Part shown: positions 21,623-32,636 of the stretch, one piece after another
Position numbering within the stretch: position 1 is the stretch's first letter
Layout: every line of letters begins with the position of its first letter
Assembly (NCBI RefSeq): GCF_964204645.1
Contig: NC_134026.1
Location: 31,295,150-31,357,149 of the forward strand
DNA: 62,000 nt
From: Tubulanus polymorphus
Lineage: Eukaryota > Nemertea > Palaeonemertea > Tubulaniformes > Tubulanidae
Direction: 5' to 3'
Notes under the pieces: generated by a model
Databases searched by the model: none
What the model was told of the DNA's origin: nothing
What the model saw: the letters and a program-made list of their open reading frames with translations, nothing else
Position numbers and translations under genes: made by a program

Positions 21623-23024
21623 TGACAAATATACCACGCAGTTTTCTAATGCACCCACCTAGTTTTTTTTCTATCATTCAGCAAAAGAACATTCTCTATT
21701 TACACGGTACGATTTATGATAAGACAACCGCATCTCAGTTTCATTTGCTTAATCAACAAATAAACTTTATACTTAATCTAACTGGTCGTTTAGATAAGTT
21801 ACAAGCCCCGCGCCGGGAATAGATTCGTTAGAAACGTATATAGTACGGAATTATAGATAGTAAGATAATCGTATAGTGGAGATTTTAATACAGGTATAGA
21901 TAAAAACATTGCATACCACGCACCTAGCCCTCCCACCTGCTCAAACTCCAGTGGTAGGATCTAGGCAACATAGCCTAACTGTAAAGAACGTAGCCTAAAC
22001 TCCTGTAAGAATTTTATGAGTTTTCGCAACTTAGTGCAGAGTGGCTAAGTAGCTTCATCGGGTAAATGAGTAAACCGATAGCTCTGTGTTTAACTGATTT
22101 TATAATAGAAATCACGAGTTTACGCGGCTAAAAGCTTCGTAATAGGTAAATGAGTCCACGGAGAAACAAATCATTTTTAATAGAATCAAAGTTAACCTGT
22201 AAAGTACTTCTTGTCATATTTCAAGTTTACTTTTAAGTTTATTCATTGGGCAATTTTACCCGTCAACAATCTATGTATTATGGTGTCGATTTCTCTAGTA
22301 ATTCTAAACACGATAGCACAATATTCAATTCCACCTGAATTCTATTTTGATTTTCGAACACCCGACCGGGAGGAGAGAGAGGGTTGCGAGTTACACAGTT
22401 CTCTCGAGTACCAAACCAACGCGCGTTTGGTATAAAATATTTCCGCATATTCGTTTCAAGAATAGCCACAAGTAGCGTAGAATATATTAGCTACATTCCG
22501 AAGTGAAACACTCAATAAAAGAAATATAAGACTCTTTCGGATGTGTTTAATTATTTACAACAGAATTTGTTTCCCAATTAAACTGGTTTCGTCGTCTCTG
22601 TGTTTGAAATCGTGTTTGTATATTGACGAAGCTCTTATATATTGACTGTATTCGTCAAAGTGAAGTATAATAGCTCAGGCAGGAGTTGCTTCTTGACCCA
22701 ACTCTCTCTCCAGCGAGAAACCGTTCACACACATCGACACATTTAAAAAAAAATAAATCCATAAGAATAAAAACACGTGAATCAAATTATGATTGATACG
22801 ATCGTGAAATAAGAAATATGGTCTCGGAAAACATTGTTTCCGAGATAAGAAATGATCGATTCTATTTTCTACTTGTGTCGTCTGCGTTGGTATTGTTATC
22901 GCTTCGTTCGATAACCTCAACCTTGGAGTTGGAGTTATGATAAGATTTAAAAATTGTATTATACTCCACGACTGAGCAACTCACTCTATCTACCGAATAT
23001 TTTAAACAGAAATCTGATGCTTAC
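21623..23024. other. Putative intronic or intergenic sequence
   Basis: No splice-bounded exon found. A TATA-like GGTATAAAATATTTCC lies at 22428-22443 and a palindromic AAACATTGTTTCCGAG near 22828. Open frames 22211-22435 and 22920-22675 are unremarkable. Confidence 0.35.
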
Positions 23025-23071
23025 CAGAGACACGTCGGTTTCAGATTCTTCTTTACTCGATACAGAATCTA
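23025..23071 (-). CDS. Candidate 47-nt internal exon
   Basis: On the minus strand a textbook acceptor (TTTTCTTTATATATATTTTCAG) and donor (CTG|GTAAGC) enclose 47 nt. Two of three frames are stopped; the remaining frame, entered after two bases, reads DSVSSKEESETDVSL and leaves at a codon boundary. The acidic, Ser-rich peptide suggests a disordered linker. The gene would run leftwards; other exons were not identified. Confidence 0.45.
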
Positions 23072-23139
23072 CTGAAAATATATATAAAGAAAACTATCAA
23101 AAACATTCACATGTTTACAGGATCAATGTTAAAGCAAAT

Positions 23140-23370
23140 CATAATGCGTAGGGCCTATACATAATGCGTAGGGCCAATACATAATGCGTAGGGCCTATAC
23201 ATAATGCGTAGGGCCTATACATAATGCGTAGGGCCTATACATAATGCGTAGGGCCTATACATAATGCGTAGGGCCTATACATAATGCGTAGGGCCTATAC
23301 ATAATGCGTAGGGCCTGATACATAATGCGTAGGGCCTGATACATAATGCGTAGGGCCTATACATAATACG
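23140..23370 (+). repeat. 20-bp minisatellite, about 11 copies
   Basis: Unit CATAATGCGTAGGGCCTATA with near-perfect identity; two copies have GGCCTGATA (21 bp). Unrelated to the AACTGTGG family. Confidence 0.97.
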
Positions 23371-24539
23371 CTGGTGATGAGGGAGTTTTCACACATACGT
23401 GTAAATGTCCAATTAAACTAACGTGTTGCCGATGCCGGTGCCGGTCGTGTTGACTGAATTATATTTCATTTTCAACATCATTAAATTAAATGTGTTTCAA
23501 TTTAAAGCAACATTTTTTCAATGGAGGAGGTGGTGATGGGGGCAGTGGGGGTGGGCTGTGGGGGGGGGACGCATTGATATCATGAGGAAGGGCAGGACAG
23601 GAAATATTTGATAATGTTGTTTTGATAATGGTTTATGAAATGTGTGTTACGCGTAGGTCCGCGGCCTCGCGACTGTCCCAGTGAGAGAAGGGAGGGGGTA
23701 AATTGAGATTTCAGCCCTGATTCGGTTATCTGAGTTAGTCGACTATTTGCGAACTTTACGAATGTCAGTTAGTCGAAACTATAGCCCGGAAATGGTCGAC
23801 CACGGGATGAGCACGGTCGCTGTAGTTCCGACCCAGTTTCAGGATGGCCGAAACTGTTTAAGCATCACCGCCGAACTATAATGTGTTCTGTTATTAGCTC
23901 CGACCATTGTTTTAGCTACGAAATCTGAAGTTGGCCTCAACTGGCGATCTACCCTAAACCTGGATACGGCTGGTTTGCTCCCAGTATCTGTCACGTTCTA
24001 ACTCCGATACTACCCCGCCTTTAAGCTGCCCGATGACTGACTGTATATCTGTGACGTCACACATTGCTGTTAAGTGGCCTATGATATTACTGAACTCGAA
24101 AGTGTGCTTGACCGAACGGATATCAAATTATAGTCGTTTCGACCGAGCGGCCCAGAAACCCTCCATCATAGCATTTAACCCTGGCTCCTGGCTCTCCATC
24201 AACCCAAGCTGTCCAACACGCGTGAGGCAGATCGTGGTGGATAATTAACAGTCTCCCAGTAAATGGCCATAAAGACGATGAGAGAGAGAGAGAGGAGGAG
24301 AGAGAGGAGGGATTGTCATGAGTCACGGTAGAGTCTGTTTACATTAATGAGCGAAAGTAGCAAAAAACACTACAGCTTTACGCCATTATTTCTGACAAAT
24401 TGGATCCGTTCATCAGAACTCGACACTCAGTGAACTTGTTACGTTTTTCTGTTTCTGCTTGTGTCGTTCTGAATCAGCATTTAGTGTTAACCATTAATGA
24501 AACAATCCGAGTCCGTGTTGTAACGATTATCAGATGACA
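23371..24539. other. No gene seen
   Basis: Contains a G-rich segment (about 23530-23570), CpG-containing unique sequence (23640-24240), and a GA microsatellite (24277-24312). No convincing exon. Confidence 0.4.
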
Positions 24540-24615
24540 CATTGAAAAAAATAAAAACAGTCCGAAATGTTTCCTCGAGCTAGTAGTTTATTCATGGTTT
24601 CGACTTTATCCTTAA
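24480..24615 (-). mobile_element. Solo minus-strand copy of the 158-bp element
   Basis: Reverse complement shows GGATAAAGTCGAAACCATGA, ATAAACTACTAGCTCGAGGA, AACATTTCGGACTG, a T/A-rich segment, then an ACGGACTCGGATTG-type block. It preserves the right half of the ribozyme-like core but the left half is degraded. Confidence 0.7.
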
Positions 24616-24669
24616 AAGTCGACTTTAAATGGTTAAAATATGACAGCATTTTGTTTCAGTATCGACTGC

Positions 24670-25105
24670 AGGAGTTAGAATTGACTTATGTTGTTCTGGG
24701 GATGGTTGCACAGTCATGACTTAAGTCCTAAAATGGTCTTAAATCTTAAGACTGATCCTTAAGTTAGATTGGCTATACAACTAAGTTGGTCTTAGACTGG
24801 TCCCAAGCCTAAGCCGTGACTGTGTAACTGTTCTGGATGAATAGTTGCGGGATTCCCATTCAAATGAATAATGACGTCACTGGAGATTCCACTCTATGAA
24901 TTCCAGTCGAGCATGTCAGTGATCACACCGGTCAGTGTGGCTGAAGCGTAGGACGATCGCCTCCGAGACCGGAGGTCCGAGATCGAATCCTCGCTAGGAT
25001 GGCCGCCTTAGTTACGAAGATCCCACATGACCCCAAACAATTTTTTTTCTCCGATTGTTCTGGTTTTAACTGAAATCCTAATAATTTGTTTATCAGCGGT
25101 AAGTC
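24670..25105 (+). mobile_element. tRNA-Leu-like SINE, copy 1, interrupted by a MITE
   Basis: Apart from the 24699-24830 insertion it matches 48020-48310 end to end: TTCTGGATGAATAGTTGCGG, ATTCCCATTCAAATGAATAA, then a tRNA-like block (24930-25003, head GTCAGTGTGGCTGAAGC, B box GATCGAATCC at 24981-24990), then CACATGACCCCAAACAATTT and a T-rich tail. The head resembles tRNA-Leu (GTCAG..TGGCCGA.TGGTC). Unusually the Pol III boxes lie about 100 bp inside the repeated segment. Confidence 0.75.
24699..24830 (+). mobile_element. MITE inserted in the SINE
   Basis: The 132-bp insert is absent from the second SINE copy. It carries inverted ends (GGTTGCACAGTCATGACTTA; reverse complement of the right end CAGTTACACAGTCACGGCTT), AAATCTTAAGACTGATCC and GGTCTTAGACTGGTCCC. 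It is flanked by TTCTG on both sides, possibly a 5-bp target duplication; the uninserted copy also reads TTCTGTTCTG. Confidence 0.75.
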
Positions 25106-25164
25106 TAAGCGGGCTAGGGGTTGAGAGGTCCGTGTTTTATCTATAAGAGTCAGAGGAACAGTTC

Positions 25165-25250
25165 AAACGTTCTTTATTGTCCTGTGCTGGGATTTTATAT
25201 GATTTTTACAACACGGACTCAAGGAGTGTTTCATCATCGATACAATTTCG
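25165..25250 (+). mobile_element. Partial copy of the 158-bp element
   Basis: CTTTATTGTCCTGTGCTGGG, ATTTTATATGATTTTTACAA, CACGGACTCAAGGAGTGTTT and CATC match the leader block. No ribozyme-like core remains. Confidence 0.7.
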
Positions 25251-25794
25251 CCGTTGTTTCAATCTTGACTTCTCGATAAGTTTATCACCTGCTTTCATTG
25301 TTTTTACAATCCGTTTCTGTTTATTCCGCGGTTCATTCTCGACGTAAATTTACTCAATGACAAATCGCGACGACCAAACAAAATCCGACACAACTCGTTA
25401 CACGACCTCCACAGTTCGTCTGCTACTCTCGCGACTGTTGTGTACTTTTCTTTGTCATCCTGTCGTTCATTTTCTCCGGTTTTCGATGCGGCCAATAAAC
25501 TAACGTTGTATGTCTCGTGGTATTGACACAATGTTCTCAAACAGCCTCTAATTGCATACCTGGCATAATTCTACCCGGCGTGATGTCCGCATAATGAGAC
25601 TCCCCGTGACTCATATCGTAATTAAAACTACGTGTTACGGATTTCAAAGGTCACAAAGGCTTCAGTTTCACTGATCCCGGCAACCACTACAGGAATGCAA
25701 TATCGATGCTATTATTATGAGATTATTGCTGATATATTCCAAAGCTTCGATGATTTTGATATTTCACAGAATATCATCTCACGCAATATTTCAG

Positions 25795-25914
25795 ATTGAG
25801 ATTATTGTCACTCTTATTCGTTTAACTGATTTCATGTTTATTTCGTGTGACCCTTGCTGGCACACCTGCCGGGCACCGTACAGGGGGTTAATACAGCCAT
25901 TGTTATTGAACCCG
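25795..25914 (+). CDS. Candidate 120-nt internal exon
   Basis: The acceptor ATCATCTCACGCAATATTTCAG and the strong donor CCCG|GTAAGT enclose exactly 40 codons in one open frame; the other two frames are stopped. The peptide begins IEIIVTLIRLTDFMF and contains CDPCWHTCRAPYRG, so three cysteines lie close together. No family is recognised. Phase 0 at both ends. It may be a real exon or a lucky pairing of splice-like sites. Confidence 0.35.
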
Positions 25915-25920
25915 GTAAGT

Positions 25921-26295
25921 TTGGGAGGTTTGTAACTCAATTTGACACGATAACTAAGAACCAAATACAGATTAAAATCTTTAGTTAATAAATCCCCAAT
26001 TTATATAAATCTGTCGTGGTTTTATTCATTTTGATTCACGCAAAGATCGTCACATATCCGTTACAAAAAGACGTGGAAAACAACAGGACAAAATACCGTC
26101 CAAAAAGACTTGCCGTAAAGGCGTAACAAAAATGTGATTTAACAATGTATATTTCACCTATCAACTTTGAAATGTTAATATCAGTTTAACTCTAGTCGAA
26201 CTATAAAATCCTGGATTCATAGGCCTGCTAGGAACTGAAACCCATCAAAAAATACTATGTTACCTACAGGATCTGATTCACGACACGAAATCGCT
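25921..26295. other. No gene seen
   Basis: AT-rich unique sequence between the candidate exon and the 32-bp array. Confidence 0.4.
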
Positions 26296-26296
26296 G

Positions 26297-26524
26297 ACAG
26301 TTTGGATCGGGTTCAGCTGTGTCTGGAGACAGTTTGGGTCGGGTCAAGCTGTGTCTGGAGACAGTTTGGGTCGGGTTCAGCTGTGTCTGGAGACAGTTTG
26401 GATCGGGTCCAGCCGTATCTGGAGACAGTTTGGATCGGGTTCAGGTGTGTCTGGAGACAGTTTGGACCGGGTCCAGCCGTATCTGGAGACAGTTTGGATC
26501 GGGTTCAGGTGTGTCTGGAGACAA
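26297..26524 (+). repeat. 32-bp minisatellite, seven copies
   Basis: Unit ACAGTTTGGATCGGGTTCAG then CTGTGTCTGGAG, with GGTCCAGCCGTATCTGG variants that alternate in the second half (higher-order dimer). Open frames over it are repeat artefacts. Confidence 0.95.
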
Positions 26525-26928
26525 CATGTACAAAATGTTATGAACTATAAAGTGAATTTTAATGAAGTAAATATCGTGAATGTGTCTTTTGTCGTTTCGA
26601 CAATATATCAGAAATCCTACGTTACGCTGTATCAAAGCAATAAGGCTTCTCAGTGATGTTTTTGACGCACGATCTTTGACTCATTCCAATAATAAATCTA
26701 ATCAGAAAGTCAAATTTGATCCGCAGTTCGTGAGCCCGTGACAAAATACAAGAAGAGTAATCGTAACGAGGTTAAATCAAACACCTTCCTCGGTTGTCAT
26801 ATTTAATAAGCAAAGTTTGTTGTTGTTGAAATTTGTTGACGTTTTGATTAACTTTGATGCAGTCATCAAATAACGATATTCGTGATGTTATAAAGTGTTC
26901 GTGTTTCAGCCCTGATGAGAACTGGGTT

Positions 26929-27505
26929 CAGAACTGTGGAACTGGGTTCAGTACTGTGGAACTGGATACAGAACTGTGGAACTGGGTTCAGAACTGTGGA
27001 ACTGGGTTCAGAACTGTGGAACTGGGTTCAGAACTGTGGGACTGGGTACAGTAACTGTGGAACTGGGTTCAGAACTGTGGAACTGGATACAGAACTGTGG
27101 AACTGGATTCAGAACTGTGGAACTGAGTCCAGTAACTGTGGAACTGAGTCCAGAACTGTGGAACTGGGTTCAGTACTGTGGAACTGGATACAGAACTGTG
27201 GAACTGGGTTCAGAACTGTGGAACTGGGTTCAGAACTGTGGGACTGGGTACAGTAACTGTGGAACTGGGTTCAGAACTGTGGAACTGGATACAGAACTGT
27301 GGAACTGGATTCAGAATTGAGGAACTGGGTCCTGAACTGGAGAACTGGATCCTGAATTGTGGAACTGGGTTCAGAACTGTAGAACTGGGTTCAGAACTGT
27401 GGAAATGGATTCAGAACTGTGGAACAGGGTACAGAACTGTGGGACTAGGTTCAGAACTGTGGAAATGGATTCTGAACTGTGGAACTGGATTCTTACTGTG
27501 GAATT
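26929..27505 (+). repeat. 20-bp minisatellite, about 28 copies
   Basis: Unit AACTGGGTTCAGAACTGTGG with ATACAG, GGGACTGG and 21-bp CAGTAACTGTGG variants. A block of about 190-200 bp is duplicated (the GGTACAGTAACTGTGG signature recurs near 27046 and 27248). Same family as 21098-21442 and 49690-50215. Confidence 0.96.
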
Positions 27506-28098
27506 GGACCAATGCTGTTTTATGTAAATAGTACTCCAGTGAGAAGGCATATAGTTTAAATTCCCAGTGTGGTGATATCAGAGATAGACGATTTGAAACT
27601 AGCTGGTAATCTCTGGATATAACTGGCGGATATATAAATGAAGTGATGGGAATCTAGGGAAATCAGTGCAGGATAAGTAGTCTGTATGATGTAAATAAAA
27701 TAGCTTAACATGACAATTTCCAACTTAATTAGTTCATACTAATAAAACATTATGAAACTATAAACAAACAACGGCCATAATGGATACTAGCAGTGTATAT
27801 ATAGAATACATTTTATCTAGAATATGTAGCATTGAAAAGCAGAATGGTAGTATTGGTCACTGGCAGCACCAGAAAACTGACAAACCTTCATCAAAATTCA
27901 TTTACTTTGATAAGACCTCAGTTGAAATATGACCCCATAGTCAAATAATAAGTTACTCAGACTGAGTGACTTCGGTCGCTAGTTTACTGTTACAGCCTCC
28001 TTCAGCCATGGTCGAAATGAACCAATGAAACGACTCCAGTAGTGAGTGTAAACTTCAGTTTATTTCAACTTTAATGCTGCAACCTGCGTGAACTAACT
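27506..28098. other. No gene seen
   Basis: AT-rich unique sequence with no splice-bounded open stretch. Confidence 0.4.
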
Positions 28099-28304
28099 GA
28101 TACTGGTACTGGGATACTGCTACTGGTACTGGTACTGGCGCTGGCGCTGGCGCTGGTACTGGGATACTGGCACTGGTACTGGGATACTGCTACTGGTACT
28201 GGTACTGGCGCTGGCGCTGGCGCTGGTACTGGGATACTGGCACTGGTACTGGGATACTGGTACTGGTACTGGTACTGGGATACTGGCACTGGCACTGACA
28301 CTGG
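28099..28304 (+). repeat. (TACTGG)n/(CGCTGG)n hexamer array with 70-bp higher-order repeat
   Basis: Built from TACTGG, GCACTGG, GCGCTGG and GGGATACTG modules. The module order from GGGATACTGC (28111) recurs exactly 70 bp later (28181), so a whole block was duplicated. Pro/Val/Ser/Tyr-rich minus-strand frames are not supported as genes. Confidence 0.95.
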
Positions 28305-28734
28305 AAAAACGAAGAACCGTCCTTGAGCATTCCTAGCCACGCCGCTTCTGATAACCACTGGCTGAACTCGTCATAAAACTGAATGCTCTGAATGAGTGAA
28401 TGCTAAGTTGATGTGTAGTTGGCGTGAGTTCGGCTATCAGCGGATTTCCGCTTTTAAGGCGACTATTTTTTATTTTTATCTATTGTACAAATTACGCATA
28501 TATTTCGATAAACGTAATTTATAATAATTTTACCAAGCTCAAAAATAGATAATAATCCACTTGGAAAATAATCTAGTTTTTAAGTCTCAGTCACTCGGAA
28601 AACGGGATTACAATTTCCGATAAACGCCACCGTTGTCACTATTAGTAGTAATCGATGCATTAGGAGCTTTCAAAATATATGGATATCGTGGAGAGACTGA
28701 AGCCAAGATCCGATCTGAAGCTGTATTGAGCACA

Positions 28735-29065
28735 TATACATACAACGACCGAACTTTGGGTTCGAATCCCTGAATATGTGGAGACAATGACCGAACCCAA
28801 TTCAAACGGGCAAACTTAGCGCATGGGATTCATTTCCACAGTTCTGAGTTAAGGTTGGTCTATAAAATAATTTAAACTCGAGTCGTTGATAGTCTAGGCT
28901 TAGTTCAAAGCGGTGAAACCCAGTGCGTCCTGATTCGTAAAGCGCTCTCAGGCGAAAAGTACTGAAACCTCACCCGCTACGGCGGTGAGTGCAATAACCG
29001 GACTATAGGTGGGTTCGAATCCTTGAATATTGACCGAACTAAACTCAAACTAATGCATCACATAT
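28735..29065 (+). mobile_element. Two degenerate tRNA-like repeat copies
   Basis: GGGTTCGAATCCCTGAATAT then GTGGAGACAATGACCGAACC (28750-28800) and GTGGGTTCGAATCCTTGAAT then ATTGACCGAACTAAACTC (29008-29050) are diverged copies of one sequence, each with a B-box-like GGTTCGAATCC. Probably SINE remnants. Confidence 0.5.
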
Positions 29066-29689
29066 CTATTAAGTCTCCTCAGGTATATAGAATGCACTGA
29101 AGGCGCCTAATTAACTACACTAGTTTTTACAGTGTCCAGCACTAAACATCGATACACTGAACAGACACGTGAAGTACCATTGGACGATATAAAGTATAAC
29201 TCGAGTCCGATGTCTGAACGACCATCAGATTCTAGCAAGTCCGAGTCAGAAAGTGCAGTGAAAAATTGATCATCTCGCCCGGGGACCGGGTTCCGGGCGG
29301 TCGGCACGCATGCGCGATGAATTTTGATCAATATTTGATGGACTGTGTCTAGTGTTTGCCTCGAGGGAGACATTCAAGACAAAAAACACAACAGCGGTTT
29401 AGAGTGATTAGTACAGACTATAGTTTCCAGTAATTAACCAAACAATTCACTAGTGGTCTGAATCAGATATACGTGACCAAAATACCATCACCTGCTCGCC
29501 GCCTCCTGACTCGCCCGCGCCGCCTGACTCGTCAGGTCAGGTACAGCGCTAATGTCATTTATCGGCCCACGTGACCCTGCATGTCTCTGGTGATTAAACA
29601 CAAGTTGTTTATTTCATTACAGTCTGTGACTTGTTTTAGTAAACACGAAAAACATCGGGCAAAAAACTCTGAAAACTTTCGAGATGAGG

Positions 29690-29728
29690 AGAGGGCGCTG
29701 CGATCAGGAGCAGAGGGCGCTGCGATCG
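29690..29728 (+). promoter_or_regulatory. Two CTCF-like sites
   Basis: GAGAGGGCGCTGCGATC and CAGAGGGCGCTGCGATC are tandem. The second, GAGCAGAGGGCGCT, fits most of the CTCF consensus. Possible insulator sites or simply a short duplication. Confidence 0.3.
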
Positions 29729-29754
29729 TTCAAATTGAAGAATAAAGTTAAATC

Positions 29755-29860
29755 TCATCTTATCTTGTCAATTATCTAAGACCATACTATGTCTAACTTA
29801 AACAGTCTTAACATTTAAGACCACTCCAAGACTTACGTCACGACTGCAACTGAATGACTA
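29755..29860 (+). mobile_element. MITE fragment
   Basis: AACAGTCTTAACATTTAAGA, CCACTCCAAGACTTACGTCA and CGACTGCAACTG match the right half of the family. Confidence 0.65.
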
Positions 29861-30084
29861 TCTCTCGGCAAAACTGATGGTTTTGAAGTAAATGTTGGTC
29901 AGATCTCTGTTCGGTATATGACCCTTGAATAAAGCGGTCGTACATTGAGACCATCAGCCTTACGGGCTGGAAATGAATTAGAGTCAAATTTATATAAACT
30001 GTAGAACTGTAAGATGAGATCTTGGAAAGTCAAATGATTACTCCAAGGTAAGATCTAGTATTCATTCATAATGAGAGATGTACA

Positions 30085-30290
30085 GTGGCCGGTCACTGGT
30101 CTCGTCACTGGTCTCGTCAATCCAGGGTTTATAGGTTCAAACCCTGGTGGCGACAGAGTTTCTTGGTCGAATAGTTCTTCTCTGGTCTCTCCCCCATTGG
30201 GAAAACGAAGCATCGAACCCGCTTATAATGACCTGCGTGGCGCTTAGCGGGTTGAGGGTGTTTAAAAAAAAGTATTCCTGTAGACTATTG
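30085..30290 (+). mobile_element. tRNA-like SINE remnant with a 9-bp perfect hairpin
   Basis: CCAGGGTTT ATAGGTTC AAACCCTGG (30122-30147) is a perfect inverted repeat that includes a B-box-like GGTTCAAACCC. CTGGTCTCGTCA is duplicated just upstream. An A box is not clear, so assignment as a SINE is tentative. Confidence 0.4.
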
Positions 30291-30525
30291 GGATAAACAC
30301 GACTGGGTCAAGGAAACATTTCGTACTCAATGTCTATTCTTAACGTTGGATCTTGTATCATCTTTTACAACACGGACTCAGAGTCAGTTTTATCGATGTT
30401 TTTGATAAGAAGTAGAAAAAAAGATTAACAAATCATAATTCTGATGAAACACTAGAATTCCTGAAGATGGTTATTGTAGTCGAAATGTAGAATCTGGTAC
30501 TAGCTCCAAGGAAAGATTTCAGACC
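30280..30525 (+). mobile_element. Solo copy of the 158-bp element with degenerate core
   Basis: GGTCAAGGAAACATTTCG, GTTGGATCTTGTATCATC, TTTTACAACACGGACTCAGA, then GAATTCCTGAAGATGGTTAT, TGTAGTCGAAATGTAGAATC and AGCTCCAAGGAAAGATTTCA. CTGAAGA is intact but GAAAC has become GAAAT and stem II is weakened. Confidence 0.75.
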
Positions 30526-30841
30526 ATTCATTATCAGCGCCGTGATCAGAGATTTATCAGCGATGCAGGTGTCGTCTGCCGATACCAGACGATACGTCAT
30601 CACTGGCTATAAGCGGATAACGATTAATTAAACAGAAAATCGATAATTGACTGAGATGAAACTGAGAGGAAAAGGAGGAGGAATCGGTGATGATGACGAG
30701 GATGATCTGTCATCCTCATTAATACTCTACTCATCATCCACGGCGCGCGCTGGACCAAACAGAATCCTCACCCCAAGATATAAATCTTTTATCATAAATA
30801 TCTCACCAGCACCGCCTGATGTCGTGACAATATTCTGATTT

Positions 30842-31036
30842 ATGATTTCAATTCGACTATTAATTACACTTATGACGATGACTGTGGTTGCAGTTAACGG
30901 GGCTGGTGCGCGGTGTGCGGTGCGGTGTGCGGTGCGGGGTGCGGCGCGGTCAATTGGAGCTTCTTCGACGAGCGAAATCGACTCGCAAACGGTGAATCAC
31001 AGAATCAGTCGTCAAGGGAAAACAAAACGCTCATAA
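30842..31036 (+). CDS. Candidate small secreted peptide precursor (64 aa)
   Basis: An ATG opens a 64-codon frame whose first 20 or so residues look like a signal peptide (MISIRLLITLMTMTVVAVNG, then AGA), with a plausible cleavage after AGA. The remainder is small and basic: two CAVR motifs, a Ser/Thr-rich middle, and a C-terminus ending KTKRS with a dibasic site, as in neuropeptide or secreted peptide precursors. AGATATAAATC about 65 bp upstream (near 30777) could serve as a TATA element. The CAVR part derives from a local GCGGTGTGCGGT repeat. No family recognised; a chance open frame is a real alternative. Confidence 0.3.
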   Translation: MISIRLLITLMTMTVVAVNGAGARCAVRCAVRGAARSIGASSTSEIDSQTVNHRISRQGKTKRS

Positions 31037-31371
31037 ACAATCTGATGAAGGGATATTGCCGAGTAATGACATTGTTGGTGTAACCAAGGGAATTGCTCCG
31101 GTAAACTGCGACTGAGATTAAGCACATTTGGTTATAATTTGATCGGGTAGATGAGTGTACTAGCGCGCGTACCACGCCCGGGGTAACGGAGTATATCACC
31201 TGACAACGCGCGCGCATCAACAATCAGTCATCCCACGTCGATACAAGATCAGTTTTCAACAATAGTCCATTTATCAATTGATGAGATCTTTGGGTTACAA
31301 ATCTTATTTAGGTTTTAACGTGATCCCAAAAGTCGCCTACGCGGGTTTAACCATCGATTAGTGACCGGATC

Positions 31372-31472
31372 CAGTTCTGGCTTAGATTCCAGTCCAAGAC
31401 CATCTTAGTTCTATAGCCAATCTAACAACCTATGTCTTTAGATTTAAGTCTCGCCTATGGAACCGGCCCGTC
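31372..31472 (+). mobile_element. Short MITE copy
   Basis: TCCAGTTCTGGCTTAGATTC, CAGTCCAAGACCATCTTAGT, TCTATAGCCAATCTAACAAC, then AAGTCTCGCCTATGGAACC. It has both end-like segments and a single internal unit, giving one of the least expanded copies. Confidence 0.7.
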
Positions 31473-32048
31473 CAGTTCGGTGTCGATATGAAGGATTGCA
31501 AAACAATCTTCTTGTACTCAAGTTGCATCAAAGACATTGAGATGATCGCCCATTCATCAGAGTAAATATAGGATCCATTTTGTGAATAACCTCGTGGTCT
31601 CAAAGGTTTTCAAATCCCCTGTTAGTACAAAGAATTTATGTGAAAAAAAGAATTAAAAGAAACTGCTGCAGTTTGATTACGATTCTACGAATAACTGATC
31701 GGAACTGTCCTCTTGAAACTAAATTTCAGAAATATCATTTTTCGCAGCACCGTTTTAAATCCAAAGTTCACTCAGTGTTAAATCATGAACAGTTAGTTGA
31801 TAGTGATATTGAGATAGTTCTATCACGAGGGTACAAACAGTCTGTTATACATTTGTATGTTCATATAATAAGCGGTTTTTTAACGGACACTTCACGTCGT
31901 TTAGTTGTAACCATCGCAAACACTTCACCAGGACTCCTGACGTTATTGACAAGAGCCGCAAAAACAAGTTTATTCTTAGTAAAGCAAACATTTATTCAGG
32001 AATGATATAATGTCATTGAGAAATTGAGAGGCAGCGGGTTGACGTCCT
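31473..32048. other. Open frame 31640-32005, not supported
   Basis: A 121-codon frame on the plus strand has mixed composition and no domain I recognise, and the sequence around it is AT-rich. It could be an old transposon remnant. Not called as a gene. Confidence 0.3.
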
Positions 32049-32092
32049 GCTGGTGCTGCTGCTGCTGGTGCTGCTGCTGCTGGTGCTGAGTA
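32049..32092 (+). repeat. (GGTGCTGCTGCT)n short array
   Basis: Three 15-bp units of the type GCTGGTGCTGCTGCT. Confidence 0.9.
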
Positions 32093-32587
32093 GGGTATCA
32101 ATAGAACAATAGTACTTATAATACAATATCCCCCAGAATAGAATACCCTAATTGAAAATTCGTTCTAAGCCTCTTGTCGTTCATTTTTTTTATACAATTT
32201 TTGAAAGGCACAACAAAAGAAAAAAACCGCTCGTCCATAAAAAGAGCCAAATGGCTAAAACTAGAAGCATTATGTGTGTTATAAGTATTACGGAATAGCG
32301 GAACAGCAGATGCCGAGCAGCAGAGTATTATTGTTGATTGTATGGACACCAACTCGTTGTCAAGGATATACATAAAATATCACTATACTCCTTACAAGAT
32401 GAGTCATGTGATTTAATATATGGAAAGGGCGCTACATTTAGCGACATATCCGTTTTAGATGATTAGAAATAATTGCCACGCTAGACACAATGTGCTCTCT
32501 TAAATCAGAGGCCACCGCGTGGCTCTCACTACGCGTCGCTCATATTACTGCGTTTCATAGTGAATTATGAAGACAGGTTATGAGGAG

Positions 32588-32636
32588 TAAGGGTAGGGGG
32601 TAGGGGGTGAGGGGTGAGGGGTGAGGGGGTGAGGCA
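32588..32636 (+). repeat. G-rich GGGGTGAG repeat
   Basis: Six or so copies of GGGGTGAG/GGGGGTA; four G-runs in short spacing make it a potential G-quadruplex. Confidence 0.85.

Noticed and set aside
24930-25003. Functional tRNA gene
   Set aside because: Pol III boxes are present but the acceptor stem does not pair and the second copy at 48149 shares extensive non-tRNA flanks, so it is a SINE.
26854-27531. 113-117 aa Trp/Glu/Leu-rich repeat proteins
   Set aside because: Direct translation of the 20-bp AACTGTGG minisatellite in several overlapping frames.
28071-28358. Pro/Val/Ser/Tyr-rich 95 aa minus-strand protein
   Set aside because: Translation of the TACTGG hexamer array.
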